Shown: positions 8,492-17,882 of the stretch, piece after piece
How the letters are laid out: each line of letters begins with the position of its first letter
Position numbering within the stretch: the first letter of the stretch is position 1
Assembly: GCA_030651695.1 (NCBI GenBank)
Contig: JAUSCD010000031.1
Coordinates: forward strand, 1-64,000
DNA from: Pseudohongiella sp.
GTDB taxonomy: Bacteria; Pseudomonadota; Gammaproteobacteria; Pseudomonadales; Pseudohongiellaceae
Reading direction: 5' to 3'
Length of the DNA: 64,000 bases
Notes under the pieces: generated by a model
Told to the model about the DNA's origin: nothing
The model's database searches: none
The model's input: only the letters and a program-made list of their open reading frames with translations
Program-made: the position numbers and the translations under genes

Positions 8492-8520
8492 AATTTTCTC
8501 ACTATTTCAGGCATTGTCAA
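8492..8520 (-). promoter_or_regulatory. Candidate ilvIH promoter
   Basis: On the minus strand a perfect -35 box TTGACA (8520-8515, overlapping the clpB stop codon) is followed by a 17-bp spacer and AAAATT (8497-8492). The -10 box matches the consensus at only three positions, so this is a candidate. It would start the ilvI leader near 8485. Confidence 0.4.
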
Positions 8521-11129
8521 GGCTGGAAACCGCCTGCTTCGCGTTTGCCGAACTCAAAACCCTCATCACTGACGTCGACAAGAATACAGTCTCCGGGACC
8601 ATAGTCACCGCGGATGACACGTTGAGCCAGTGGGTTCTCTATCCAGTTCTGCACTGCACGGCGTAGCGGACGGGCACCGTAAACAGGGTCGTAACCCAGA
8701 GCCGCAATCTTGTCCAATACGGATTCAGACACTTCTATGCTGAGATCGTTGTACTGTAAGCGCTTGTTTAGTGAAGCAATCTGAATATTCGCGATATTAC
8801 GTATTTGTGACGCCGCCAGAGGATGGAACACAACCGTCTCATCAATGCGGTTAACAAACTCCGGTCTGAAATGTCGTGTTACCACGGCCATGACATCCCT
8901 TTTTACCTGCTCGTAAGTCTGCTCATCCGGCACGCCAGCAGACATCAGGTCCTGAATACGATCCGACCCCAGATTCGACGTCATTACAATGACCGTATTG
9001 CGGAAATCCACAGTACGACCATGACCGTCGGTCAAACGACCATCATCCAGCACCTGTAACAGAATATTAAAGACATCCGGGTGAGCCTTTTCGACTTCAT
9101 CCAGCAACAGCACAGAGTATGGGCGGCGGCGCACCGCTTCAGTCAGATAGCCGCCCTCCTCGTACCCTACATAGCCGGGCGGAGCGCCAATAAGACGGGC
9201 AACCGAGTGTTGCTCCATAAACTCTGACATATCTATGCGCACCATGGATTCCTCGGTATCAAACAGGAATTCCGCCAGTGCTTTGCACAATTCAGTTTTA
9301 CCTACACCGGTTGGTCCAAGGAACAGGAATGAGCCGTTAGGCCTGTTGGGGTCTGACAAACCGGAACGGGAACGACGCACAGCATTGGCCACAGCCGTTA
9401 CTGCCTCATTTTGACCAATCACACGTCTATGCAGTGCATCCTCCATCTGCAACAGTTTTTGTTTGTCGCTTTGCAGCATTTTTGAAACCGGGATTCCTGT
9501 CCAGCGCGAAACCACATCTGCGATTTCTTCTTCAGTGACACGGTCGCGCAGTAGTTGCATATCCATCATGTCTGCCTGAGTAGACATGTCCAGAGTTTTT
9601 TCCAGATTTGGAATCACACCGTATTGCAACTCAGACATTCGCGCCAGGTCCCCCGCTCTTCTGGCAGACTCCAGATCAGCACGGGCCTTCTCCAGATTAC
9701 TCTTGATAGACTGCGTCCCCTGTACAGAAGCTTTTTCAGCTTTCCAGATTTCATCCAGATCTGAAAACTCCTTCTCGACACGCGCAATGTCTTCCGCCAG
9801 TTTTTCAAGGCGTTTGCGGGAACCCTCGTCCTCTTCCTTTTTCAACGCTTCGCGTTCGATTTTCAGCTGAATCAAACGACGCTCAAGTTTGTCCATTTCC
9901 TCCGGCTTGGAGTCAATTTCCATACGAATCATACTGGCCGCTTCGTCTATCAGATCGATAGCTTTATCCGGCAGTTGGCGATCAGGAATATAGCGCTGGG
10001 ACAAACGCGCGGCAGCAATAATTGCAGCATCAGAAATCTGTACACCGTGGTGAACTTCGTAGCGCTCTTTTAATCCGCGCAGAATTGCAATTGTGTCCTC
10101 CTCAGTGGGCTCGTTCACCAGCACCTTCTGGAACCGACGCTCCAGCGCTGCATCCTTTTCAATATACTTGCGGTACTCATCAAGGGTAGTCGCGCCAACA
10201 CAGTGCAGCTCACCACGTGCCAGCGCTGGCTTTAACATATTTCCGGCATCCATCGAGCCTTCTGCTTTACCTGCGCCTACCATGGTATGAATTTCGTCGA
10301 TAAACAAAATTACCGAGCCTTCCTGTTTGGATAACTCTTTCAGCACGGCCTTCAGACGTTCTTCAAACTCACCACGGAATTTGGCTCCTGCAATCAGGGC
10401 GCCCATATCCAGCGCCAGAATCTTTTTGTCTTTCAACCCCTCTGGTACTTCCCCGTTGATAATGCGTTGCGCCAGACCTTCGATAATCGCAGTTTTGCCC
10501 ACGCCCGGCTCACCGATCAGCACCGGGTTGTTCTTGGTTCTGCGTTGTAATACCTGAATAGTGCGGCGGATCTCACTATCGCGACCAATAACGGGGTCCA
10601 GTTGTCCTTTTTCAGCACGCTCGGTCAAATCAATACAGTATTTGGACAGCGCCTGAAAGGCATCCTCAGCATCAGCATCGGTAACTTTTTCACCGCCACG
10701 CAGATTCGAAATGGCATTTTCCAGCGCTTTCTCAGTGATACCAAAACTGTTCAGCAGCTTGCCCAGTTCGCCTTTGTCCGACATTGCTGCCAATACAACC
10801 GCTTCACTGGAAATGAACTTGTCACCGTTTTTCTGGGAGATTTTGTCAGCCTGATTCAGCAGCCGCCCAAGCTCATTGGACATACCAACATCGCCACCGG
10901 TACCTTCCACTTTTGGCAATCGATTCAGTATCCCCTGCAAGCCGTTTTTGAGCTCATTCAGATTAAACCCTGTCTGTGAAAGCAGAGGCCGCACGGAGCC
11001 GCCCTTCTGATCCAGCAGCGCCAGCATCAGGTGCACCGGCTCAATAAAATTATTGTCGTTACCCAGCGCCATGGACTGAGCATCAGCCAGCGCAGCCTGC
11101 AGTTTGCTTGTTAGCTGTTCCATTCGCAT
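8517..11129 (-). CDS. clpB: ClpB, AAA+ disaggregase chaperone
   Basis: ClpB works with DnaK to pull apart protein aggregates after heat stress. The 870-aa protein has the N-terminal Clp domain ([19 protein letters not shown]), a first AAA+ domain with Walker A GEPGVGKT and Walker [10 protein letters not shown], and a long coiled-coil middle domain. A second AAA+ domain carries GPTGVGKTE and [12 protein letters not shown]. Length is close to the E. coli protein (857 aa). The ATG at 11129 is preceded by GAGGTGAT at ideal spacing. A sigma-32 type promoter and a hairpin lie in the 150 bp between pgeF and clpB, so it has its own heat-shock transcript though pgeF and rluD read into it. Confidence 0.98.
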   Translation of the reverse strand: MRMEQLTSKLQAALADAQSMALGNDNNFIEPVHLMLALLDQKGGSVRPLLSQTGFNLNELKNGLQGILNRLPKVEGTGGDVGMSNELGRLLNQADKISQKNGDKFISSEAVVLAAMSDKGELGKLLNSFGITEKALENAISNLRGGEKVTDADAEDAFQALSKYCIDLTERAEKGQLDPVIGRDSEIRRTIQVLQRRTKNNPVLIGEPGVGKTAIIEGLAQRIINGEVPEGLKDKKILALDMGALIAGAKFRGEFEERLKAVLKELSKQEGSVILFIDEIHTMVGAGKAEGSMDAGNMLKPALARGELHCVGATTLDEYRKYIEKDAALERRFQKVLVNEPTEEDTIAILRGLKERYEVHHGVQISDAAIIAAARLSQRYIPDRQLPDKAIDLIDEAASMIRMEIDSKPEEMDKLERRLIQLKIEREALKKEEDEGSRKRLEKLAEDIARVEKEFSDLDEIWKAEKASVQGTQSIKSNLEKARADLESARRAGDLARMSELQYGVIPNLEKTLDMSTQADMMDMQLLRDRVTEEEIADVVSRWTGIPVSKMLQSDKQKLLQMEDALHRRVIGQNEAVTAVANAVRRSRSGLSDPNRPNGSFLFLGPTGVGKTELCKALAEFLFDTEESMVRIDMSEFMEQHSVARLIGAPPGYVGYEEGGYLTEAVRRRPYSVLLLDEVEKAHPDVFNILLQVLDDGRLTDGHGRTVDFRNTVIVMTSNLGSDRIQDLMSAGVPDEQTYEQVKRDVMAVVTRHFRPEFVNRIDETVVFHPLAASQIRNIANIQIASLNKRLQYNDLSIEVSESVLDKIAALGYDPVYGARPLRRAVQNWIENPLAQRVIRGDYGPGDCILVDVSDEGFEFGKREAGGFQP

Positions 11130-11150
11130 ATATCACCTCAGAGAGCCTCC

Positions 11151-11168
11151 TTGCACGCCAGCGTGCAA
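11151..11168 (-). promoter_or_regulatory. Hairpin in the clpB 5' untranslated region
   Basis: A perfect inverted repeat TTGCACGC/GCGTGCAA with a 2-base centre lies in the clpB leader. On the mRNA its 3' arm runs directly into AAGGAGG, which is too far (18 nt) from the ATG to be the main ribosome site. The working site is GAGGTGAT nearer the start. Confidence 0.5.
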
Positions 11169-11212
11169 AGGGCAAAATCAATCAAATCAGATTGCTTCAA
11201 TAGTTGATAGCT

Positions 11213-11241
11213 TAATAGGGATTAACAACGAACTTTTCAAG
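11213..11241 (-). promoter_or_regulatory. Sigma-32 (RpoH) type promoter of clpB
   Basis: On the minus strand CTTGAAA (11241-11235) is followed by 14 bp and CCCTATTA (11220-11213). This closely matches the heat-shock consensus CTTGAAA with 11-16 bp to CCCCATnT. Transcription would begin near 11206 and carry a leader of about 75 nt. Confidence 0.75.
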
Positions 11242-11282
11242 CCGCTGACACCAAAGCATTGATCGCAGCAGCTTAATAACCA

Positions 11283-12056
11283 TCAAGGCTTGAGGTAGAT
11301 CAAACCAGCCATACGACCAGTGACGCCATCGCGGCGATAAGAGAAAAAACGTTTGCTGTCGCAGACGGTGCAAAGTCCGCCACCGTATACCCGGGATACT
11401 CCTGCCAGTTGCAGGCGCAGTCTGGCTATCCCATAAATATCCATCATCCATTTGCCGGATTTATCGGCGCAGGGAACAAATGCCGATTCAAAAGAACCGG
11501 AGTCTGAACCGCATGCGGACGGATGCTCAAGGAATGCGGTTCTGACTTCATCTCCAACCTGAAAATGGCAGGGGGCAATGGCTGGTCCCAACCAGGCCAT
11601 CAGTTGCGTAGCCGGCACATCAAGAGCATTGATAGTGCTCTCCAGCACTCCGGCAAGCAGTCCGCGCCAACCGGCGTGCGCAGCTGCCGCTACGCTGCCG
11701 TCGAGATCACAAAAAAATACCGGCAAGCAGTCTGCCATCATCACCACGGCAGCAACACCAGGATTAAATACCGCAGCAGCATCTGCAGTTTTCCGTCTTA
11801 AATCAACATCGCCCGACACAACTCTGACCACCCGGGTGCCGTGGACCTGATTTAACCATTGCAGTCTTAATCCGTCTGGTAACTGCGTCCTTAATATATC
11901 CCGGTTTCTGCGTACATGTGCAGGTGAGTCACCCACATGTGTGCCCAGATTCAGACTGTCCCAGGGAGCAACACTGACTCCAGCGGTGCGTGTTGTAATC
12001 CAGGCTTCCACATTGGCCGGCGCCGGCCAGTCTGGTGTGACCCAGCCGGATTTCAT
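11283..12056 (-). CDS. pgeF: PgeF/YfiH multicopper-polyphenol-oxidase-fold protein, purine nucleoside phosphorylase family
   Basis: Members of this family (YfiH/LACC1 fold) cleave purine nucleosides, and the E. coli protein has also been linked to correct peptidoglycan composition. The 257-aa protein has the zinc-site motifs WLNQVHGTRV, MADCLPVFFCD and AAAHAGWRGLLAGVL, plus WLGPAIAPCHFQVGDEV. Its ATG overlaps the rluD stop codon (ATGA at 12053-12056), so the two genes are translationally coupled. The rluD-pgeF-clpB order is the same as in E. coli. The family is certain; which activity matters in the cell is not shown by sequence. Confidence 0.93.
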   Translation of the reverse strand: MKSGWVTPDWPAPANVEAWITTRTAGVSVAPWDSLNLGTHVGDSPAHVRRNRDILRTQLPDGLRLQWLNQVHGTRVVRVVSGDVDLRRKTADAAAVFNPGVAAVVMMADCLPVFFCDLDGSVAAAAHAGWRGLLAGVLESTINALDVPATQLMAWLGPAIAPCHFQVGDEVRTAFLEHPSACGSDSGSFESAFVPCADKSGKWMMDIYGIARLRLQLAGVSRVYGGGLCTVCDSKRFFSYRRDGVTGRMAGLIYLKP

Positions 12057-13009
12057 GACACATCGGCCTTAAGAGTGGCGATCAGCTCCTGCATATCATC
12101 CGGCAGCGGTGCCTCCCAACTCACCTCTTCTCCGGTGATCGGGTGGATAAATCCCAGTCGGGCCGCATGCAACGCCTGGCGCTTGAACTGCCTCAACATA
12201 TCGGACAACGCGGGACTGCAGCCGCCTGGGATATTCAGACGCCCGCCATATACCTGATCACCCACGAGCGGGTGGCGGATGTGGCTCATATGGACACGAA
12301 TCTGGTGCGTGCGTCCGGTTTCGAGCTGACACTGCACGTGAGTGTGAGCACGAAACCGCTCCAGTACCCGATAGTGAGTGACTGAATCTTTGCCACTTTT
12401 AATGACCGCACGCTTTTTTCGCATGACAGGGTGACGTCCAAGGGGCTCATCAACCACGCCGCCTGCCGTCAGTACGCCCAGCACAACCGCTTCATATTGG
12501 CGACTGACCTCACGCTTTTGCAACTGCCTTACAAGCCTGTGATGCGCCTGCAATGACTTTGCAACCACCATCAGACCTGTAGTGTCTTTATCCAGACGAT
12601 GCACAATGCCGGCACGCGGCAAATTCTGCAGCACCGGGCAATAATGCAACAGGCCATTCATCAGCGTACCAGAACGATTGCCGGCAGCAGGATGCACTAC
12701 CGTTCCTGCAGGCTTGTTCAGCACAAGAATATGATCGTCTTCGTAAACAATATTCAGCTGCACCGGTTCGGCCTGCCAATTACTGTCATCAGATACGATC
12801 AGTTCCGTCTCCAGTTTGAGTTCATCTCCCGCAGTCAGTTTGTCTTTTGAGCGCAGCTGGCGGTTGTTTACCAGCAAACAACCTTCTTTTATCCACTGTT
12901 GCAGGCGTCCCCGGGAATACTCCGAAAACAGGTTAGCCGCAATCTGATCGAACCTCGCGCCGTCCAGAGATTCAGGCACAACGGCCGACAAGGCTATTTT
13001 TTCATTCAT
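12053..13009 (-). CDS. rluD: RluD, 23S rRNA pseudouridine synthase (positions 1911/1915/1917)
   Basis: RluD modifies uridines in helix 69 of 23S rRNA, which helps subunit joining. An S4 RNA-binding domain occupies residues 15-75 (DGARFDQIAANLFSEYSRGRL). The RluA-type catalytic domain follows, with the catalytic aspartate in GIVHRLDKDTTGLMVVAK. I use the ATG at 13009 (318 aa), with GGAGG 13 nt upstream; a GTG at 13045 is in frame but adds 12 residues of no family character. It is divergent from bamD across about 200 bp, as in E. coli and pseudomonads, and overlaps pgeF by 4 bp. Confidence 0.95.
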   Translation of the reverse strand: MNEKIALSAVVPESLDGARFDQIAANLFSEYSRGRLQQWIKEGCLLVNNRQLRSKDKLTAGDELKLETELIVSDDSNWQAEPVQLNIVYEDDHILVLNKPAGTVVHPAAGNRSGTLMNGLLHYCPVLQNLPRAGIVHRLDKDTTGLMVVAKSLQAHHRLVRQLQKREVSRQYEAVVLGVLTAGGVVDEPLGRHPVMRKKRAVIKSGKDSVTHYRVLERFRAHTHVQCQLETGRTHQIRVHMSHIRHPLVGDQVYGGRLNIPGGCSPALSDMLRQFKRQALHAARLGFIHPITGEEVSWEAPLPDDMQELIATLKADVS

Positions 13010-13172
13010 GATAGATAATTGGCCTCCGGCCGGTGTCAAACGCACGTACCCGCAGTTTCGATGGTGTTACTGCCGGGCTCGAATACAGTTGGGTGCAAAT
13101 ACTTGGGTTCAAACTGGTTGCTGTGTTTAAATAGCGCCTCAATAGTCGGCATTATAGTCTGTTTTGCCTGTA

Positions 13173-13199
13173 TTACGTTGGTTACGTTGGTAACGGTGG
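13173..13199 (+). repeat. Three 9-bp direct repeats before bamD
   Basis: TTACGTTGG occurs twice exactly (13173-13181, 13182-13190) followed by TAACGGTGG (13191-13199). The array ends just 9 nt before the bamD GTG, overlapping its ribosome-binding site. It may be replication-slippage sequence; a regulatory role is not shown. Confidence 0.6.
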
Positions 13200-13208
13200 A
13201 GAGTAAGC

Positions 13209-14228
13209 GTGCGAGTTCTGCTTGGTTTGATGATTCTATGTTTTGCTGTCTCCTGTTCCTCGTCACGAGATCGCGACCAATTTGCGGGCCTTTCGACGGA
13301 GGAGCAGTTCTATCGTACGGCGAACCGCCAGCTCAATTCTTCAAACTTTTCTGGTGCTGTCCAGACCTATCAGGCGCTGGAGTCCCGATTCCCGTTTGGT
13401 CAATACGCAGCGCAAGCCCAGCTTGAATTGATCTATGCCAACTTCCGCAGCGGCAACCTGGAAGGCGCACGCGCGGCTGCAGACCGGTTTATCCGTCTGC
13501 ATCCGGATCACCAGAGCATTGATTATGCCTATTATCTGAAGGGCGTTGCCTCATTCTCTGAAAATACGGGTTTCATGAGCCGATTCCTGCCGACGGACCC
13601 GTCAAAGCGCGACATCAGCCGTGCGCGCGATGCTTTTACAGAATTCTCTTTGCTGCTCGCGCTGTACCCCGATAGCGACTACGCGGCGGATGCCCGTGCC
13701 CGCATGATCTTCCTCAGAAACAACCTTGCCGCTTACGAAATCCATGTGGCCAACTATTATCTGGAACGCAGAGCCTATGTCGCGGCGCTGAATCGTGGCC
13801 GTTATGTCATCGAAAACTTCCAGGGCAGTCCGCTGGTTGCAGAGGGCGTGGCGATTATGGTTGAAAGCTACATGCGTCTGGGCCTGGACGATCTGGCACA
13901 AACCTCACTGACACTGCTGCGCAGCAACTACCCTGATCACCCGACACTGGATAACAATGGCAACTTTATCGTACGCAATCATGTGACCAATCCGTCACTG
14001 CTGTATACGGTGAGTTTTGGTCTGCTTGGCAGTAATGTGGATAACACTCCATTGGCGCCGACCACGCGTCCCTTCCCGGAAATAGCTCCCCAGACTGCCG
14101 GGCCACAGCAGAACCGATCCTTGCTGAATGTCCTGACCATGGGTAGATTTGGCAACACGGGACCAGGGCCGGTAATCACTACCGAACCACCTGTCAGAGG
14201 CACAGATGATGATGATTCTGGCAACTGA
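13209..14228 (+). CDS. bamD: BamD, outer membrane assembly lipoprotein
   Basis: BamD is the essential TPR lipoprotein of the BAM complex that folds beta-barrel proteins into the outer membrane. Residues 1-16 form a lipoprotein signal ending AVSC, with the cysteine as the lipid site. TPR-like repeats follow ([34 protein letters not shown], here quoted only by its ends as residues 31-63, and [19 protein letters not shown]). The GTG start at 13209 has GGAG 8 nt upstream. At 339 aa it is about 95 residues longer than E. coli BamD (245). The extra part, after about residue 245, is a Pro/Thr/Gly/Asn-rich tail ending in TDDDDSGN that looks disordered. Confidence 0.93.
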   Translation: MRVLLGLMILCFAVSCSSSRDRDQFAGLSTEEQFYRTANRQLNSSNFSGAVQTYQALESRFPFGQYAAQAQLELIYANFRSGNLEGARAAADRFIRLHPDHQSIDYAYYLKGVASFSENTGFMSRFLPTDPSKRDISRARDAFTEFSLLLALYPDSDYAADARARMIFLRNNLAAYEIHVANYYLERRAYVAALNRGRYVIENFQGSPLVAEGVAIMVESYMRLGLDDLAQTSLTLLRSNYPDHPTLDNNGNFIVRNHVTNPSLLYTVSFGLLGSNVDNTPLAPTTRPFPEIAPQTAGPQQNRSLLNVLTMGRFGNTGPGPVITTEPPVRGTDDDDSGN

Positions 14229-14286
14229 TACCGCATTGCTCTGACATTGCTGCGGTGTTAGAGCAGTCTGTCTCTACCCTGCCAGG

Positions 14287-14877
14287 TCAGGTCGAATAGT
14301 TATCAGGGAAAAAGTGCCGCTCGATTGATTCGATAAGAATGTGAATAATCTTGATGTGTACTTCCTGCACTCTGTCTGCGTAATCGCTGGCACCCGCACT
14401 GATATCGACACTGGCAACCTGACCCAGAGCCGAACCTGACGCTCCGGTCAGGCTCACCACCGCAATACCATTGGCGCGTGCATACTCGGCCGCTTTAATC
14501 ACGTTCTTGCTCCGGCCGCTGGTGCTGATTGCGAACAGGCAATCGCCTGGTCTGGCACGCGCTTCAAGATACCGCGAAAAGATAAAATCGTAACCAAAGT
14601 CATTGGCAACACAGCTTATATGGCCCGGATCGCTGATGGCAGTAGCCGACAGCCCGGGACGATTGTTGCGATAGCGACCAGTCAACTCTTCCGCAAAATG
14701 CATTGCATCGCTCATTGAGCCGCCATTGCCGCACGAGTAAATAGCGTGCCCTTGCAGCAATGCATTGATTAGGATATCCGCAGCAGCATCAATTGCCTTC
14801 AGATTTGTTTCGTCCGCAGCAAAGCGTTGAAGGTAGGTGGCCGCATCTGCCAAGGTGCTAGAAATATGTGCTCTCAT
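14287..14877 (-). CDS. gmhA: GmhA, sedoheptulose-7-phosphate isomerase
   Basis: GmhA makes D-glycero-D-manno-heptose 7-phosphate, the first step to the ADP-heptose used in the lipopolysaccharide core. The SIS-domain protein (196 aa from the ATG at 14877) contains SCGNGGSMSDAMHFAEELTG with the zinc ligands His and Glu. It also has ISTSGRSKNVIKA for phosphate binding and VQEVHIKIIHILIE with the remaining Gln/His ligands. The strings AMHFAEELTGRYR and HISCVANDF favour GmhA over its paralogue DiaA. AAGGA lies 7 nt before the start; a longer frame from 14982 overlaps nadE and is not needed. It follows nadE by 52 bp on the same strand. Confidence 0.9.
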   Translation of the reverse strand: MRAHISSTLADAATYLQRFAADETNLKAIDAAADILINALLQGHAIYSCGNGGSMSDAMHFAEELTGRYRNNRPGLSATAISDPGHISCVANDFGYDFIFSRYLEARARPGDCLFAISTSGRSKNVIKAAEYARANGIAVVSLTGASGSALGQVASVDISAGASDYADRVQEVHIKIIHILIESIERHFFPDNYST

Positions 14878-14929
14878 GTCCGTTCCTTTGCTTTCGAATC
14901 TGCGCTGCCGGGCTGAATGATGAGCCCGG

Positions 14930-16591
14930 TCAGTTTCCCGCTTTCCAGCCGTGGGTGATTGGATACCGGCGATCGCGCCCAAAGCCCCGCTCTGTCAAGC
15001 GTACACCAGGAGCACTTTGTCGACGTTTATATTCATTGAGGTCGACCAGTCTGATAACACGATAAACCTCGTCATGATCAAAACCCTGGGCAACAATCTC
15101 GTCTGCACTGCGATCCTGCTCAACGTATAACTCAAGTATCTGATCAAGTTGTTCATAGGGAGGCAGATTGTCATCATCACGCTGACCGGGCGCCAGTTCC
15201 GCTGACGGCGGCCTGTCGATAACATCCCGGGGAATTACAGGCAACTCACCAGCCTGCTCAGCCAGTTGATTACGATACGCCGACAAAGCATACACCAGCA
15301 TTTTGCCTGCATCTTTAAGCACACCAAAACCACCGGCCATATCGCCGTAAAGCGTGCAATAACCGACAGCGATTTCGCTTTTATTGCCGGTTGTAAGCAC
15401 CAATGCGCCTTTTTTATTGGAGATAGCCATCAGCAATACTCCGCGACAGCGCGCCTGAATATTCTGCTCCGTCAGATCCACGGGCAGTCCTTCAAATTCA
15501 GGCCCCAGCGCCTCCATAAACGCTTCATAACTTTTTACGATAGGAATAATACTGAAGTTGACGCCCAGTCGATCAGCCTGTGTTTTTGCCAGTCTCACGC
15601 TCAGATCGGAGGTATACGTAAACGGCATCATGACGGCACTGACCTTGTCGGCGCCCAGCGCGTCAACTGCAACTGCCAATGTAAGCGCTGAATCGATGCC
15701 TCCGGATAAACCCAGTATCACTGAGTCGAACCGGTTTTTTGTCACATAATCCTGCAGGCCCAGCACCATGGCCTGATAACAGCGCTGCTCCAGCGCAGGC
15801 AGATGTCGTTCAGCAACATTCTCTGTAAAAATTGGACAGGCGGGCTCTCCCTGCGTCAGGTCAAATTGCACCAGCGCCAGATCCTCGCTAAATCCGTCAC
15901 CAACAACATGGACCGAACCCTGAGCGTCCGCGACCATAGAGTATCCGTCAAACACCAGCTCATCCTGACCGCCTACAAGATTGACGTAGACAATCGGTGT
16001 GCCTGACTCGCGCGCGCGACGGGCGAGCAGTTCCACGCGCTGCTCCAGCTTGTGCTTGCTGAATGGTGACGCATTGATATTAATCAGCAATTCCGCGCCC
16101 GACTGTGAGGCCTGGCGCGTTGGAGTGGTCTGCCACAGATCCTCACAAATGGTAAACGCAACAGCAACATCCTTGATGGCCAGCACACAGGGTTTGTCAC
16201 CCGCGGCAAAGTAGCGCTGCTCGTCAAATACCTGATAGTTGGGCAAACACTGTTTGTAGTATCGGCCGACAATGTCTCCATTCCGGATAATGGAGAGCGC
16301 ATTGTAAAGCACACTCTTATCCTGTTGCGGATGGCCGATCACCAGCGCTGCCGGGATACACTCCTGACACAAAGTCTGCAATGCAGCATCAATACGCCCC
16401 TGCAATGCGGGACGCATCAACAGATCCTCTGGCGGATAAGAGGTCAGGGACAGCTCCGGAAAAATCACAATATCGGCGTTAAAACGTGCTACAGCCTCGT
16501 GCGCGATGCGGATAATTCTGTCGGTGTTACCTGCAATGTCGCCAACCAGCAGGTTGATCTGCGCCATAACAACGTTCAATTGCCTGCTCAT
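14930..16591 (-). CDS. nadE: Glutamine-dependent NAD+ synthetase
   Basis: NadE amidates nicotinate adenine dinucleotide to NAD+ using ATP. This is the two-domain form. An N-terminal nitrilase-type glutaminase domain (residues 1-270) carries the Glu-Lys-Cys triad (Glu46 in FPELSLTSY, Lys in YKQCLPNY, Cys in ICEDLW). The synthetase domain has the PP-loop LSGGIDSALTLAV and GNKSEIAVGYCTLYGDMAGG. The ATG at 16591 has AGGGGA upstream, giving 553 aa. A seven-residue longer frame to 16612 lacks a better site. It probably shares a transcript with gmhA. Confidence 0.95.
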   Translation of the reverse strand: MSRQLNVVMAQINLLVGDIAGNTDRIIRIAHEAVARFNADIVIFPELSLTSYPPEDLLMRPALQGRIDAALQTLCQECIPAALVIGHPQQDKSVLYNALSIIRNGDIVGRYYKQCLPNYQVFDEQRYFAAGDKPCVLAIKDVAVAFTICEDLWQTTPTRQASQSGAELLININASPFSKHKLEQRVELLARRARESGTPIVYVNLVGGQDELVFDGYSMVADAQGSVHVVGDGFSEDLALVQFDLTQGEPACPIFTENVAERHLPALEQRCYQAMVLGLQDYVTKNRFDSVILGLSGGIDSALTLAVAVDALGADKVSAVMMPFTYTSDLSVRLAKTQADRLGVNFSIIPIVKSYEAFMEALGPEFEGLPVDLTEQNIQARCRGVLLMAISNKKGALVLTTGNKSEIAVGYCTLYGDMAGGFGVLKDAGKMLVYALSAYRNQLAEQAGELPVIPRDVIDRPPSAELAPGQRDDDNLPPYEQLDQILELYVEQDRSADEIVAQGFDHDEVYRVIRLVDLNEYKRRQSAPGVRLTERGFGRDRRYPITHGWKAGN

Positions 16592-16688
16592 TGATTCCCC
16601 TGACTTAAACAATTTTGCATCTGGCTATTCCTGACGTAAAACGCCAAGGCTGCGTATTGTCGTCGTTGCAGCCCGGCAAGTAAATTCA

Positions 16689-17813
16689 TCAAAACGCGGC
16701 ATCACGATCGTGTGCATGCGCAGGATCGTAAGGCGCTGGATCAACCAAAGTAGGTCGGCCCAGCAAAATATCCGCCATCAAACGTGCGGACGCCGGCGCA
16801 AGCACCAGCCCATTGCGATAATGCCCGGCATTCAATGACAGGTTTCGAAACCCCGGCATCCGGCCAATATAGGGCACACCAGCTGCTGCGCCGGGACGAA
16901 GACCCGCCCAATGCCCGACGACAGGCATATCCGCGAGCGCTGGCAATATCCCGATGGCGCTCTGCGTGAGACTCTTTTTTGCGCTGTCACTCACCTTTTT
17001 GTCGAAACCACAATGCTCAAGCGTGCTACCTGCCAGAATCAGATTGTCCGCACGCGGAATCAGGTACCGCCCTTTACTCAGCACAATGGTCTTCAGCAAA
17101 GGTCTGTCTGACCTGTAAAGCAGCATCTCGCCCTTGACCGGCTTGATGATGGGCGGCCGGGCAACCAGCCCCGACAGCAAATCCGCTGACCAGGCTCCGG
17201 CAGTCACCACATACTGATCGGCCCGCAAAAATTTTTGAACACCATCTATGCTTACCCGGATCTGAGACACAGCACCCTCTGCCTGGTCTATAAGCTGCAC
17301 TTCACAGTGCTCAATCAAACTGGCAGCAGGCGAAGACATTACACTCGCGCGCAAGGCTTTAAGCAATCGGGGGTTTCGCACATTAGCAACATCAGGCATC
17401 CACAGCGCGTGGCGGAAGTCTGCTGCAACCAGCGGTTCGCGATGACAGATATCATCACTATCCAAAGCATGCATTGAGCGCCCATGGAATGCGGCCCACG
17501 CCAGCGCCTCTGCGCGGTCATCAGCATCCAGCATCAGCAGGCCTGTCGGCGACAATTGCGAATCAATACCGGTTTCGGAGAACAGATCTGCAACCAGGGT
17601 GGGATAGGCATTTTGTGCATGGTTGGCCAGGGCGGTGACAGAATCGGAGTAACGCCATGGATAAAGCGGCGACACGATGCCACCACCAGCCCATGAAGCC
17701 TCGCGGCCTGCGTCTGATTTGTCCACTACACACACGCTGGCCCCTGCTTTGAGCAACTCGCGGGCCAGCAGCAGGCCGGAGACACCCGCTCCGATTATAA
17801 GAAAGTCAGTCAA
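16689..17813 (-). CDS. thiO: Glycine oxidase ThiO-like FAD enzyme
   Basis: This D-amino-acid-oxidase family protein (374 aa) probably oxidises glycine to the imine used for the thiazole ring of thiamine. It opens with the FAD-binding motif IIGAGVSGLLLARELLKAG, then EASWAGGGIVSPLYPWRY, and has the C-terminal FAD contacts HWAGLRPGAAAGVPYIG and NAGHYRNGLVLAPASA. No other thi gene and no evident TPP riboswitch lies nearby. It is divergent from fimT with 69 bp between, a pairing I recall from Pseudomonas (thiO beside fimT). The family is sure; substrate is inferred from the family and its usual neighbours. Confidence 0.87.
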   Translation of the reverse strand: MTDFLIIGAGVSGLLLARELLKAGASVCVVDKSDAGREASWAGGGIVSPLYPWRYSDSVTALANHAQNAYPTLVADLFSETGIDSQLSPTGLLMLDADDRAEALAWAAFHGRSMHALDSDDICHREPLVAADFRHALWMPDVANVRNPRLLKALRASVMSSPAASLIEHCEVQLIDQAEGAVSQIRVSIDGVQKFLRADQYVVTAGAWSADLLSGLVARPPIIKPVKGEMLLYRSDRPLLKTIVLSKGRYLIPRADNLILAGSTLEHCGFDKKVSDSAKKSLTQSAIGILPALADMPVVGHWAGLRPGAAAGVPYIGRMPGFRNLSLNAGHYRNGLVLAPASARLMADILLGRPTLVDPAPYDPAHAHDRDAAF

Positions 17814-17882
17814 AAATCCGGTACCTCAGTCTGGCGACAGCTAGACTCAATACAAAGAACACCTGAACAGCCGGGCCATCTC

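Noticed and set aside
12010-13266. Several long open frames on the opposite strand of rluD, pgeF and bamD
   Set aside because: They mirror real genes in codon phase, have no ribosome sites and no recognisable domains.
17814-17882. TPP riboswitch ahead of thiO
   Set aside because: The gap to fimT is only 69 bp and contains no CTGAGA-type thi-box sequence.
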